Shown: piece by piece, positions 1 to 9,743 of the stretch
Layout: every line of letters begins with the position of its first letter
Numbering within the stretch: the first letter of the stretch is position 1
Assembly (NCBI GenBank): GCA_028564705.1
Contig: JAPXFQ010002153.1
Span: forward strand, 868,001 to 932,000
Reading direction: 5' to 3'
From: Apricaphanius iberus
Taxonomy: Eukaryota; Chordata; Actinopteri; Cyprinodontiformes; Aphaniidae
DNA length: 64,000 nt
Notes under the pieces: generated by a model
The model's input: only the letters and a program-made list of their open reading frames with translations
Database searches by the model: none
Told to the model about the DNA's origin: nothing
Position numbers and translations under genes: made by a program

Positions 1-213
1 GGGATGTCGTTGGGTCCATTTGATATGCCATTTTTCACTTTTTTGACGGCGGCTTCTGCTTCCTTGATGGTGATTGGGGGGACGAGTCCTGGGACTTCGA
101 CCGGAACGTCACACTGCCTGACGTCGCAGACCCTCACCATTGGCCAACTTCCAGAGGTCATTGTTTCCAGCCGGCACCGCGTGGAGGTGGTGATTTTGCC
201 AGCCTATGGGATT
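1..213 (-). pseudogene. Non-LTR retrotransposon reverse transcriptase fragment
   Basis: Read on the minus strand this stretch is open and ends in a motif of the type ITIKEAEAAVKKVKNG followed by SNGPNDIP. That resembles the segment just before the catalytic palm of LINE reverse transcriptases, usually K.GK..GPD.IP. Reverse transcriptase copies LINE RNA at a nicked chromosomal site. Only about 65 residues are present and the fragment runs off the left edge, so the clade cannot be fixed; RTE, L2 and L1 are all possible. The plus-strand reading frame over the same bases is a shadow. Confidence 0.6.
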
Positions 214-599
214 GCCTAATTTGACTGTTGTTTAGCTGACACTCAATGAGACCCTAAATACAAAGCTAATACTAAAGAAGCTGACCTTTCAGAGTGCAGT
301 ATTCAAGCCTATTTTTGTAATTTTGAGTGGAAGGAAAAAATTGTGGTCAAACCAAAGACAAACAACAGGTATCACTGCAGTGTTGATATGATTGTAAAGC
401 AAAGTATATTTAGGAGTTCAAGGGGAGATTTCAAAGGCATGAACTGTGGCTGGTGAGTCAAGAGTCACAAAACTCATAATTATCGAAAAAATGGGCTACA
501 ACTGTCTTGTGTTAAGTTACTCCTGGCCTGGTGACAAAATCAAAAGCTTATCAAACAACTGACTGTTGCTCCGTGGTTTAATGTCTCTTTTCAAAAGGA

Positions 600-960
600 A
601 AGAACATTTTGTATTCCATTTGGAAATTGATGTCCCAGCATCTAAAGGAAGACTGGAGACAAACAGAGTACAAGTTTCTTTTGTTGCGAGTGATGTGTTT
701 TTCCACAGTTAGTGATGATTTGGGGAAATACGTCATATGGTGGTGTTGGTCCACAAGGTTTTGCCAAGTCCAGAGTCAGTGCAGCTGTTACTGAGAAATT
801 TTGGAGCACTTAATATTTTACTTTGGTGGCAAGCTTAATGAAGATGCTGATATAATTTTGCAGAAGGAGTTGGTACCTAACATTGCTGCCAAAAGTAACG
901 ATAACTACTTTAATGATATTACTGTGGTTGATTTTGAGGTATTCACAAGATAGACACCAG
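600..960 (+). pseudogene. Decayed Tc1-like transposase fragment
   Basis: In shifting plus-strand frames one reads MIWGNTSYGGVGPQGFAKS, then SRVSAAVTEKFW, then ADIILQKELVPNIAAKSN and NYFNDITVVDF. These match in order the central part of a fish Tc1 transposase, the cut-and-paste DDE enzyme. The stretch around the second catalytic aspartate normally reads DADF.FQQD and the next block ..WFNDHGVTVLDW. At least two frameshifts and several stops are present, and neither terminal inverted repeat is visible. It is an inactive relic. No feature is recognised at 214-599. Confidence 0.6.
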
Positions 961-2019
961 ACTCAACACTGTAGACATACATTCTTTTCTGACTTAATTT
1001 ACCGTATTAACAGTTGACAGGTACAATTTTTATACCCAGCAGTTGGATGTCTTGTTTTAAATAGGGCATTACGCTTAAATTTTTATTTTTAATTCAACTT
1101 TATTAACCCCTTGTTATTAGAGTCATACAATAAACAGAGTAAACTGATTATATGAAACAGGATATATCAAGGATATAAAACAGAGATATCCAAAGTTTTT
1201 GCTACTAGGGCCAAAATCATCAAGTTGAAATTGCCAATGGGCAGCAAAAATAAGTTTTTTTTTATGTACATTGTTATTTTTTACCTGCTTAATAATAAAT
1301 TAAACAGTTTATTACTTAATAAAACACAAAGTAGGAATTCTTGTAGAAAGGGGATTTTTTTTAAGGATTGTAGATTCAAAACATATGGCTTTTAAGGTTT
1401 GCCTTGAAAGAAATCATTTTAAAATAGTTTCCAAATATTTCAGAGGGGCTAAAAATTCAATTTTTCTTTCACTCAGCAAAAATGAACCGGGTTTGGGTCA
1501 GTCAACCTTAGAAAATCTGTTATTTTTAACTATGTTGTGTTATCTCTATGTTTGCTTTTGCTTTACGTGTCTACACAATGAAATTTAAAGAAAAGCAAAA
1601 CATTCTGAATATTAAAAGATGAATAATTTGTTTTGTACCTTGAATCATTTTCTATTCCTTTTTTCGACAAAGATTATATACCTTATAAAAGAAAGTCTCC
1701 ATTTAAATAAATCATGTGTGTTGTGCTGCAAACTGCAAAAAGTCACAACCGTGTATAAAACACCTGCAGGCGAAGTCTGTAGCTGATTTGGATATCGGGA
1801 ACGTTTTTAGACCAAAAGTTCAAATTGACTACAGCAGCTGTGATTAATCAGATAATGCTTGAGCTCTGTAAATCCTATTTTAAAAGTAAACATGAATGGT
1901 AACCAGTTAATGTTACATAGGTGGTAACATGGGAAGAATATAAAATAACTAGAAAATTTCAGGAAATTTCAAAAGGGCCTGCAACGGTGTGCTTAATGAT
2001 TCGGAATCGCAATAAGAGC
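961..2019. other. AT-rich stretch, nothing recognised
   Basis: No coding signature, terminal repeat or RNA gene was recognised here. The only reading frame of note (1385-1588) is short and lacks any familiar motif. Confidence 0.4.
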
Positions 2020-2353
2020 TTCTGTTACCATGTCACCATACCACATTGTTCCCATACCATGTAGAACGCTATTGTACTGTGTTGTACTATATTGTACAAT
2101 GTAGTAGTGTGTAGTACTGTATTGGACCATGTAGTACCCTTTAGTACCCTGTAGTACTGTGTACAACCATGTAGTACTGCATATAACCATGTAGTACTAT
2201 TTAGTACTGTATTGGACCATGCAGTACCCTGTAGTACTGTATATAACCATGTAGTACTATATAGTACTGTTTTTGACCATGTAGTATTATGTTGTACTGT
2301 ATTTGACCATGTAGTACTGTGTGTACTGTGTTTCACCATGTAGTACTATCTAG

Positions 2354-2792
2354 TAGTGATAGGAATCTTACAACATCTCACGATTCAATTCGATTCCGAT
2401 TCTTGGGGTGACGATTCGATTCCGAAACTATTCTCGATTCAGAAGCGATTCTCGATTCGAATAAAATTTTTTTCTTAATCAATACTCTTTCATTCATCAT
2501 TTGTATTTGTAATACACACAACTTGATCTGCCAAGTGTCTGTGATGAAGTGAGCTATGAATGTAATAGGGCATCAACACAAAATGGATTTTATAATCTAT
2601 GTTGAGAGAAGGGAACTGGTTAAAAAAAAAACAAGACATGAAATTGTAACTGGATATTCAAGACCTTTTAAACAAAATTTCTAGTCTTGAAAAAAAAAAA
2701 GTTGATATATTTTTAGAAGAAAAAACGATTCTGAATCATGTTAAATAGGAATCGAGATTCAGACGTGAATCGATTTTTTTCTCACACCCCTA
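2354..2792. mobile_element. hAT-like non-autonomous element inserted in the minisatellite
   Basis: This 439-bp non-satellite block sits between CTATCTAG (2346-2353) and CTATTTAG (2793-2800), an 8-bp target duplication with one mismatch, the size made by hAT transposases. The left end begins TAGTGATAGG and the right end, read inward on the minus strand, TAGGGGTGTG. That is a poor inverted repeat, but the right end is a familiar fish hAT-type end. Both ends are rich in CGATTC words and no transposase is encoded. The satellite itself contains similar octamers, so the duplication is supportive rather than decisive. Confidence 0.6.
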
Positions 2793-3681
2793 CTATTTAG
2801 TACTGTATTTGACCATGTACTACTGTGTATCACCATGTAGTACTATGTAGTACTGTATTTGACCATGTAGTACTGTGTACTTCTTCATTTTACCATGTAG
2901 TACTATGTAGTTCTTTATTTGACCATGTAGTACTATGTAGTACTGTATATAACCCTGTAGTACTGTGGAGTACTGTATTGGACCATGTAGTACTATGTAG
3001 TACTGTATTTGACCATATAGTACTATCTAGTACTGTATATAACAATGTAGTACTGTATTTGACCATGTAGTACTATGTAGTACTCTATATAACCATGTAG
3101 TACCGTGTAGTACTGTATTGGACCATGTAGTACCCTGTAGGACTGGACTTGACCATGTAGTACTGTGTAGAATTGTATTGTATGATGTAGTACTGTGTAG
3201 TAATGTATTGGACCATGTAGTACTATGTAGAACTGTATTGGACCATGTAGCACTGTGTAGTACTGTATTGGACCATGTAGTACTATGTAGTACTGTATCG
3301 GACCATGTAGTACCCTGTAGTAGTGTATTGGACCATGTAGTACCCTGTAGTACTGTACATAACTATGTAGTACTGTATTGGACCATGTAGTACATTGTAG
3401 TACTGGACATGACCATGTAGTACTGTGTAGTACTGTATTTGACCATGTAGTACTATGTAGAACTGTATTGGACCATGTAGCACGGTGTAGCACTGTATTG
3501 GACCATGTAGTTCTATGTAGTACTGTATTGGACCATGTAGTACCCTGTAGTACAGTATTTGACCTTGTATTACTGTGTAGTACTGTATTTCACCATGTAG
3601 TACTGTGTACTACTGTACTTTGTCATGTAGTACTGTGTAGGACTGTACTTTTCCGTGTAGTACTGTGTAATACTGTATTGT

Positions 3682-4006
3682 ACGGTGGCCCAGAAGGGTC
3701 GACACAACACAACACAAAAAACACACATAAAAGGCAAATAAGTCACAACACAACACAAAAGAAAACGCCAAAACACAACAAAAAAGAAAAAGCCACAACA
3801 CAAAAGAAAAAAGCCACAACACAAAAAGAAAAAAAAGCCACAACACAACACAAAAGAAAAAGCCACAACACAACACAAAAGAAAAAAGACACAACACAAA
3901 AGAAAAAGCCACAACAAAACACAAAAGAAAAAAGCCACAACACAAAAGAAAAAAGCCACAACACAACACAAAAGAAAAAAGCCACAACACAACACAAAAG
4001 ACTTGA
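3682..4006 (+). repeat. Left terminal inverted repeat with about 26-bp tandem array
   Basis: After the 25-bp or so unique tip, the arm is an array of words such as CCACAACACAACACAAAAG separated by A-runs. It is the reverse complement of the array at 6169-6892. Just inside it the 14-base word CTTGAACCTCCAGA occurs twice in tandem (about 4009-4035). The open frame through the array is low-complexity repeat translation, not a gene. Confidence 0.9.
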
Positions 4007-4134
4007 CTTGAACCTCCAGACTTGAACCTCCAGAGTGACAAAAAGGCAATAACAAGGTCAGCTTTCAATCACCTGAAGAATATTTTTAGGATTAAAGGAA
4101 TGATATCACAACAGGACATTTAAAAACTCATCCA

Positions 4135-5095
4135 TCAAGATGTTGATGTACCATACATATGACTTCTGGCTCCAGTAAATTCATCAGTTTGCTCTGATCT
4201 CAAGGAACAATGAAGTGCTGCCATAAGACCATTTTCTGAACCACAGTCAGTGCGAAGTCGTGATGGAAAGAGACCAAACTCAGCAACACAGTTTATATAA
4301 TTTTGAGCAATCACATTGGGATCTTGTTGGATTTTCCACAAGTGAGCCACATGATCTTTCTTGAGAAACCATCTATACAGCCACTTATTCCAATTCCAAA
4401 CGGTTTTAGTTTATCATACCCATCAACAAGGCAGACTTCATTTGGTCCCATCGAATGGTACGTTCTTCTGGCAAACCTCCTCCTTAAACGATTTTCTATC
4501 CCAGAAGGATCAATTTCCCTCATGAGGAGCATAACATCCTTTCTTCTGACTGTCAAAGAGTATTTTTGTTTCAGAACCTGCCACATTGCTCTGTAGCCTA
4601 AAAGTTTTCCAGATCCCCGAAGTTCTTCAACTATAGCTACTCGAACAGTAGCAGTTGGAGTGTAGTTAGTCCTCCGAGTTCTGCATCCCGTAGTTTTCTT
4701 TTTAAAGAGCTGAGACTTATTGAAATGTTGTGCTTAGTAGCCAGAAGATCTATAATTATTTCTAAATTATGACCGTCTGTAAAATATTTATGGATAATTC
4801 CTTCCACCTCAGTTGCTTCAGACCCTGAGAACACAAATAAAAAAACAATATTAGACAACATACATAAACACTTGGTGGCATGTTATATACAATCATCAAC
4901 AGTTACATTAAGCAGGAAAAAATTAATTGTTAGTGATTTATTTAGTTTCCTTTTAGTCACTTGGTGTTCAAAACCACAACATTAATGAAACATACCGTCT
5001 GCTTGGTGACTTCTTAAAAACTCAATATTCCTGCCACAGGAGCCGCAGAAAGACAGAAGCGTCTGAAGCATTGTCCCACAAAATGGGCAAAACAT
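4135..5095 (-). pseudogene. Spliced zinc-ribbon / helix-turn-helix / integrase-core transposase relic
   Basis: Exon 1 (4996-5095) encodes 33 residues starting MFCPFCGTM and continuing FCGSCGR: two CxxC pairs, a zinc ribbon. A donor GTATGTTTC follows. A 171-bp intron (4825-4995) ends with TTCTCAG, and joining keeps the frame. Exon 2 encodes a helix-turn-helix-like stretch (LATKHNISISLSSLKRKLRD), an arginine-rich linker, then the integrase core with VDGYDKLKPFG (first catalytic Asp) and LRTDCGSENG (second). Frameshifts lie near 4660-4680 and near 4320-4330. The frame stops at 4135 just after HMYGTSTS, before the block that normally carries the catalytic Glu (NQRIE in relatives). The enzyme would cut and join transposon ends, but this copy cannot be functional. 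Confidence 0.75.
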
Positions 5096-6168
5096 ATTCT
5101 GAAAAAGGGACAACGGGGAATAATTTAGTCTGTATCTTTATAAAGTGAACTTTAAAAAAAAATGTAGATACTTTGTTTAATGTGTTCTACTAAGCTAGAA
5201 TTGGAATAACTTTATCAAAATTAAAACTTTTTTTAACCTTAAGAGTGTTAAAGTGCCTGCAGCTACTACAACATATGTTCTTAGGGGCCTGTACTGCAAA
5301 AAAAATAAATAAATTGGAAGTTGAGTAGATATGTTAAGATCCAGTAGAATCTCTGCAATCACATTTAATTCACCATAGTAACAAAGGCTAACACTATAGG
5401 GATTCTGATTCTGACAGAAGGTTGAATTTAGAATTTCACATCTTGGTCATATTTAATTTTCATCAAAATAGATCAGAAATTGTAATTTTAGGTAAACAAA
5501 TTAGGTGAAGACTAGTATGAAATGATAAGAGGACTATTTTCTCTAAACTTCTTTAGTTTACAGCTGTAAACTAAACTGCAACAATGAAATGACGTTTGTT
5601 TGTTTTTTTACCTATCACATTTTATTACTTTTCAGCTATGTTGTCCAGTATCATGTTAGTGTTTCTCTTTCACTCCTCACATCTGTACATGTAGTGCTGT
5701 TCTACAATGTATCACATTGGGGAAAATTGTTTCTGTCGTTTAAAACCTTTGGATTATTGATTTATCATTCAAATATAACATGAGCTCTGTCTATTATCTA
5801 CCTTACTGCCCTAAAAATGCCCTACAGATTGATATCGGGGCCCCACATTTATCTCTATGTAACCCTTATAACTCAGTACAGTAAAATCATTCACATTTAA
5901 AACAGCACATATCAACATTAACTAAACTACAATGTTTTACTTACTTTTCCAATAGAATGAAACTCCCGATTCTCTGCTAGCTCTCTTCCTCCTCCTTCTA
6001 CGTCTTTGTATGATTTTTTTGGGCGGTTGGCAGACTCTTCCTCCTCCTTCTACTTCCTCTGCATCTTCATCTTGTAGCCATAGACTGTATGGTTGTAGCG
6101 CATTACCGCCATCAGCTGGCCGTTTAATCAGAACTTCAATTTTAATCTCACTTCCGTTGCGATTTACT
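5096..6168. other. Internal non-coding part of the integrase-type transposon
   Basis: This is the stretch between the first exon of the transposase relic and the right tandem-array arm. No further coding motif was recognised. It would hold the promoter and leader of the minus-strand gene, but no clear TATA or other control site can be singled out. Confidence 0.4.
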
Positions 6169-6892
6169 TCCGTTGTGGCTTTTTCTTTTGTGTTGTGTTG
6201 TGGCTTTTTCTTTTGTGTTTTGTTGTGGCTTTTTTTTTATTGTGTTGTGTGTGGCTTTTTTTCTTTTGTGTTGTGTTGGGGCTTTTTATTCTTTGTGTTT
6301 TGTTTTGGCTTATTTCTTTAGGTTGTGTAGTGGGCTTTTTTCTTTTGTGTTTTTTGTGGCTTTTCTTTTGGTGATTGTGGTTGTGGCTTTTTTCTTTTTG
6401 TTGTTTGTTGCTGGCTGTGATTTATTTATTCTTTTGTGTTGTGTTGTGGCTTTTTTCTTTTGTGTTGTGTCTCTTTTCTTTTGTGTTGTGTTGTGGCTTT
6501 TTTCTTTTGTGTTGTGTTGTGTCTCTTTTCTTTTATGTTGTGTTGTGGCTTTTTCTTTTATGTTTTGTTGTGGCTTTTTCTTTTGTGTTGTGTTGTGGCT
6601 TTTTTCTTTTGTGTTGTGTTGTGGCTTTTTTCTTTTGTGTTGTGTTGTGGCTTTTTTCTTTTGTGTTGTGTTGTGGCTTTTTTCTTTTGTGTTTTGTTGT
6701 GGCTTTTTCTTTTGTGTTTTGTTGTGGCTTTTTTCTTTTGTGTTGTGTTGTGGCTTTTTTTTCTTTTGTGTTGTGTTGTGGCTTTTTCTTTTTTGTTGTG
6801 TTTTGGCGTTATCTTTTGTGTTGTGTTGTGACTTATTTGCCTTTTATGTGTGTTTTTTGTGTTGTGTTGTGTCGACCCTTCTGGGCCACCGT
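6169..6892 (-). repeat. Right terminal inverted repeat with expanded tandem array
   Basis: The arm is an array of words such as CTTTTGTGTTGTGTTGTGG, ending in the unique tip that mirrors the left end (GTCGACCCTTCTGGGCCACC). It is about twice as long as the left arm. The inner third has more divergent units and the outer part more regular ones. Long cysteine- and phenylalanine-rich open frames are an artefact of the repeat. Confidence 0.9.
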
Positions 6893-7125
6893 AGTATTGT
6901 ACCATGTAGTACTGTGTAGTAATGTATTTGACCATGCAGTACTGTATATTACCATGCAGTACTGTGTAGAACTGTATTTCACGATTTAGTACTGTGTAGT
7001 ACTGAATTCTATTATGTAGTACTGTGTAGTACTGTATTTGAGCATGTAGTACTTTATTTTACCATGTAGTACTGTAGTAATGTATTTGACCATGTTTTCC
7101 TGTGTAGTACTGTATTGGACCATGT

Positions 7126-7517
7126 TGTTAGGTTATTAATAAGCAGGTCACCTAGAGAGAACCACAAACACACAGAAATAGTTTATCTTTTGTTAAACTC
7201 TGCAGAGGGAGATACTGTCAAATACCAACAGAACAAACCAACCGAGTCAAGTTAGGCATTCAGCAGATCTCAAAGATTCCTTCCACTGCCGCCTCTTTTT
7301 ATTTAGATACACACCCATCAGAACAGAGAGAAAAGTTTTCACACAAAGTTTTCACACAAGGTCTCAGCATTGTTCCCTCTCCCTTCAGTGAAAGATAACA
7401 TGCATGCATGGGGCGAGTTTCACAAAGCTGAGCATGAATGACAATAAGTATCTAAGAGACGCTTGCAGTTACGTGCAAGCTAAGCAAAAATATATAACTA
7501 TATACATTTTCCCAACA
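7126..7517 (-). mobile_element. Solo LTR inserted in the minisatellite
   Basis: A 392-bp block starts TGTTAGGTTATT and ends TTTTCCCAACA, giving the TG...CA ends of an LTR. It is flanked on both sides by CATGT (7121-7125 and 7518-7522), a perfect 5-bp target duplication that also occurs once per satellite unit. On the minus strand a TATA-like AAATAAAAAG lies near the middle, about 195 bp from the 3' end, fitting a promoter in an LTR. No internal retroelement sequence is attached, so it is the product of LTR-LTR recombination. Family not identified; a short DNA transposon with TGTTRGG ends is the less likely alternative. Confidence 0.7.
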
Positions 7518-8248
7518 CATGTAGTACCCTGAAGTACTGTACATGACCATGCAGTACTGTGTAGTACCATATATAACCATGCAGTACTGTGTAGTACTGT
7601 ATATAACCATGTGGTACTGTATTGGACCACGTAGTACCCTGTAGTACTGTACATGACCATGTAGTACTTTGTAGAACTGTATTTGACCAAAAATTACTAT
7701 GTAGTACTTTATTTGACCATGTAGTACTTTGTAGAACTGTATTTGACCAAAAATTACTATGTAGTACTTTATTTGACCATGTAGTACTGTGTAGTACTGC
7801 ACTGTACCATGTAGTACAGTGTAGTACTGTATTTGATCATGTAGTACTGTGTAGTACTGTATTTGACCATGTAGTACTGTGTAGCACTTTATTTCACAAT
7901 GTAGTACTGTGTAGTATTGTATAGGACCATGTAGTACCCTGTAGTACTGTACATGACCATGTAGTACTGTGTAGAATTGTATATGATCCTGTAGTACTGT
8001 GTAGTACTTTATTTGACCATGTAGTACTGTATTTGACCATATAGTACTGTGTAGTACTTTACTGTACCATGTAGTACTATGTAGTACTGTATTTGACCCC
8101 GTAGTACTATGCAGTACTGTATTGTACTGTGTTGTACCATATAGTACTGTGTATTACTGTATGTGATCATGTAGTGCTGTGTAGTACTTTAGTGTGCCAT
8201 GTACAATACAGTACTACACAGATCTTGGTTCCTATTGGCACCCAAAAA

Positions 8249-8335
8249 AAAAAAATAAAAAAAATTTGCTTGGTTTCAAACCCTAGTCCTCAGATTGCCA
8301 ACCCAGCTCACTAACCACTACGCCACATTTGGGGT
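8249..8335 (-). repeat. tRNA-like SINE head with A/T-rich tail
   Basis: On the minus strand the sequence TGGCGTAGTGGTTAGTGAGC resembles a pol III A box, and GGTTTGAAACC about 30 bp further resembles a B box (GGTTCRANNCC). A T-rich tract follows. This is the layout of a tRNA-derived SINE head. It is not a tRNA gene, since no full cloverleaf can be drawn and the B box has two departures from consensus. Confidence 0.45.
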
Positions 8336-9208
8336 CAAAAATGGCTCCGAACAACTCATTCCCATTCGAAATCCGTATAAGGTATTGGAAAGATTCTTGA
8401 AGTGTCAGCGAGTTTAATCCTTCGTCTTCGATATTGTCAAATCAAAACTCTCTACCTCATTCACAGTCCGAGAACCAACGAGAGAAAGTTGACTAAGAAC
8501 ATCTCTGTTTCAGAAAATCCTGAGCAGTTACAATGATGAAGTATAGGAGAGATGTCGTCAAACTGAGTTCCACTTTGAGCACTCTAGAGCTTGCTTAAAG
8601 AAAACCGTGAGACATAGGGACATTTTGAAATGATCGTGAGAATCACAAAAGGGAGTTCTATTTCATGACCACCACTCATGTCAGTAGTGCGAAACATGTG
8701 ACCGTGACGGCGAGTTTAATTGTTACCTTCAGGTTCCAAACTGACAGCGCTCCACACTCTACTTAACGAGCAGATACACTCTAGAAATGGCGATTTGGGG
8801 CAAACTTTGGGTCAAACAAAGCCAAATTGTGAAAAAAACCCGTAACAGCTATTGACATGGGGTCTTCAATGCTGAACAGACAAGGGATATGGCAACTATC
8901 TGAATTTCAAATGGGGTTGCTAGGTTATTGTATGGTGACACAGTAAATCCTCAAAAACAGTGGATTTTCATGATTTTTGTCTCATTTTCAATTAATTTCC
9001 AATATGTCTTTTTGGGCGTGGTTATTGGCTAATTACGTCACCATGGTTACTCCAATCGCCAATAAAAGTAATAGCCCTGATGGCGTGAGCGACCCGATCG
9101 TTCTGATATATATATATTGTGGGGGTACATGCTACGGTACGACCCGCATTAATGTCCATGGAAGAATAACAAATAAAGAGTCCAGTTTAGAGGTGAAAAG
9201 CAATAAGT
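8336..9208. other. Unclassified, probably repetitive, non-coding stretch
   Basis: No coding motif or terminal repeat could be supported. The GC content and texture differ from the AT-rich surroundings and a short (TA)n lies near 9105-9118. It may be a decayed interspersed repeat, but nothing in it is diagnostic. Confidence 0.3.
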
Positions 9209-9294
9209 GCCTGCCCATGCAAATCCATGAAGGCAGTGCAATGCATTGTTTTGCAATGCATTGCACTGCTCTTCTTGATTTGCATAGGGCAGGC
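9209..9294. other. 86-nt near-perfect hairpin
   Basis: The left arm (9209-9248) starts GCCTGCCCATGCAAATC and ends GCAGTGCAATGCATTG. The right arm (9254-9294) is its reverse complement apart from a small internal bulge (CCATGAAG against CAAGAAGA on the pairing strand). The loop is TTTTG. The stem is about 40 bp. This geometry fits a microRNA-type precursor or a very short palindromic mobile element. No known mature microRNA was recognised in it. Confidence 0.8.
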
Positions 9295-9743
9295 CCTAAT
9301 AATCATCAAGAAAAATAAGTAAATATTAAGAAGGCAGATGTTCTCTGGAAAACTGAGAAACAACTGAAAAAGAGTAAAGTAGTGTGACAGTAAGTGAATA
9401 AAGCTAGTCCAAACATTGAGAGTAGGCTATAAAATATATATATATAAATTTGCCTGTATTGCATTTTTTCCATAAGTTTTGCCAACGAGGCTCAAAGAAT
9501 CCAGTTATAACAATTTTTTACTCTTTAGATTTAAGGTATTAAAGTTTATTGTCTATAGTATTTTTATTTTACATTTACCATTTATAATATTTTTATTCAT
9601 TTACATACTCAAATTTGAACAAGTTAAAAAAATCCATATTGTGGTGTCAAACATCAAGGTGATGAATACATGTCTTTTTTTCTCTCTGCAATGACAAAAA
9701 ACACTGACTGTATAAACAATCAAATTAAATGTGAAATGCTCAC
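9295..9743. other. AT-rich stretch, nothing recognised
   Basis: It contains a short TA run near 9433-9446 and no coding or structural signal that can be supported. Confidence 0.4.

Larger units (their letters stand above)
3682..6892. mobile_element. Integrase-type DNA transposon with tandem-array terminal inverted repeats
   Basis: A 3.2-kb insertion in the minisatellite. The two ends are inverted copies of each other, starting ACGGTGGCCCAGAAGGGTCG and running into arrays of a roughly 26-bp unit (AC-rich on the left, GT-rich on the right). The left arm is about 325 bp (3682-4006) and the right about 725 bp (6169-6892). Between them lies a minus-strand spliced integrase-core gene relic (4135-5095). 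TATTGT lies just outside the left end and two bases outside the right end, a candidate 6-bp target duplication. The gene type recalls the eukaryotic IS3-like (IS3EU) group, but that assignment is from memory of the protein family. Confidence 0.75.
2020..8222. repeat. 30-bp minisatellite array, split by three insertions
   Basis: The array occupies about 2020-2353, 2793-3681, 6893-7125 and 7518-8222. The unit is about 30 bp, roughly GACCATGTAGTACTGTGTAG followed by TACTGTATTT, with many point variants. Each unit holds the 10-base word GTAGTACTGT about twice, so it probably grew from a 10-bp subrepeat. The palindrome AGTACT occurs about twice per unit. As 30 is a multiple of three and the common unit is stop-free in several frames, the array gives long meaningless open frames on both strands. 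Roughly 70 units remain by length. Confidence 0.93.

Noticed and set aside
2025..3493. Long open frames on both strands over the minisatellite
   Set aside because: They are translations of a 30-bp repeat unit that lacks stops; no start context, composition or motif of a real protein.
3378..4068. 215-, 161- and 152-residue frames rich in Lys/Gln or Cys/Phe
   Set aside because: They run through the tandem array of the transposon arm and are low-complexity repeat translations.
6010..6989. 248- and 204-residue Cys/Phe/Leu-rich frames resembling membrane proteins
   Set aside because: Same artefact in the right tandem-array arm; periodic and present in three frames.
7518..8222. Evenly spaced repeats that could suggest a CRISPR array
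   Set aside because: Units are contiguous with no unique spacers, in eukaryotic DNA; it is a minisatellite.
8249..8335. tRNA gene on the minus strand
   Set aside because: A and B box-like words are present but no complete cloverleaf or acceptor stem can be formed; better read as a SINE head.
9209..9294. Naming the hairpin as a specific known microRNA
   Set aside because: Partial resemblance of GCAGTGCAATG to seed regions of known families is not enough; the remaining bases do not fit, so only the structure is reported.
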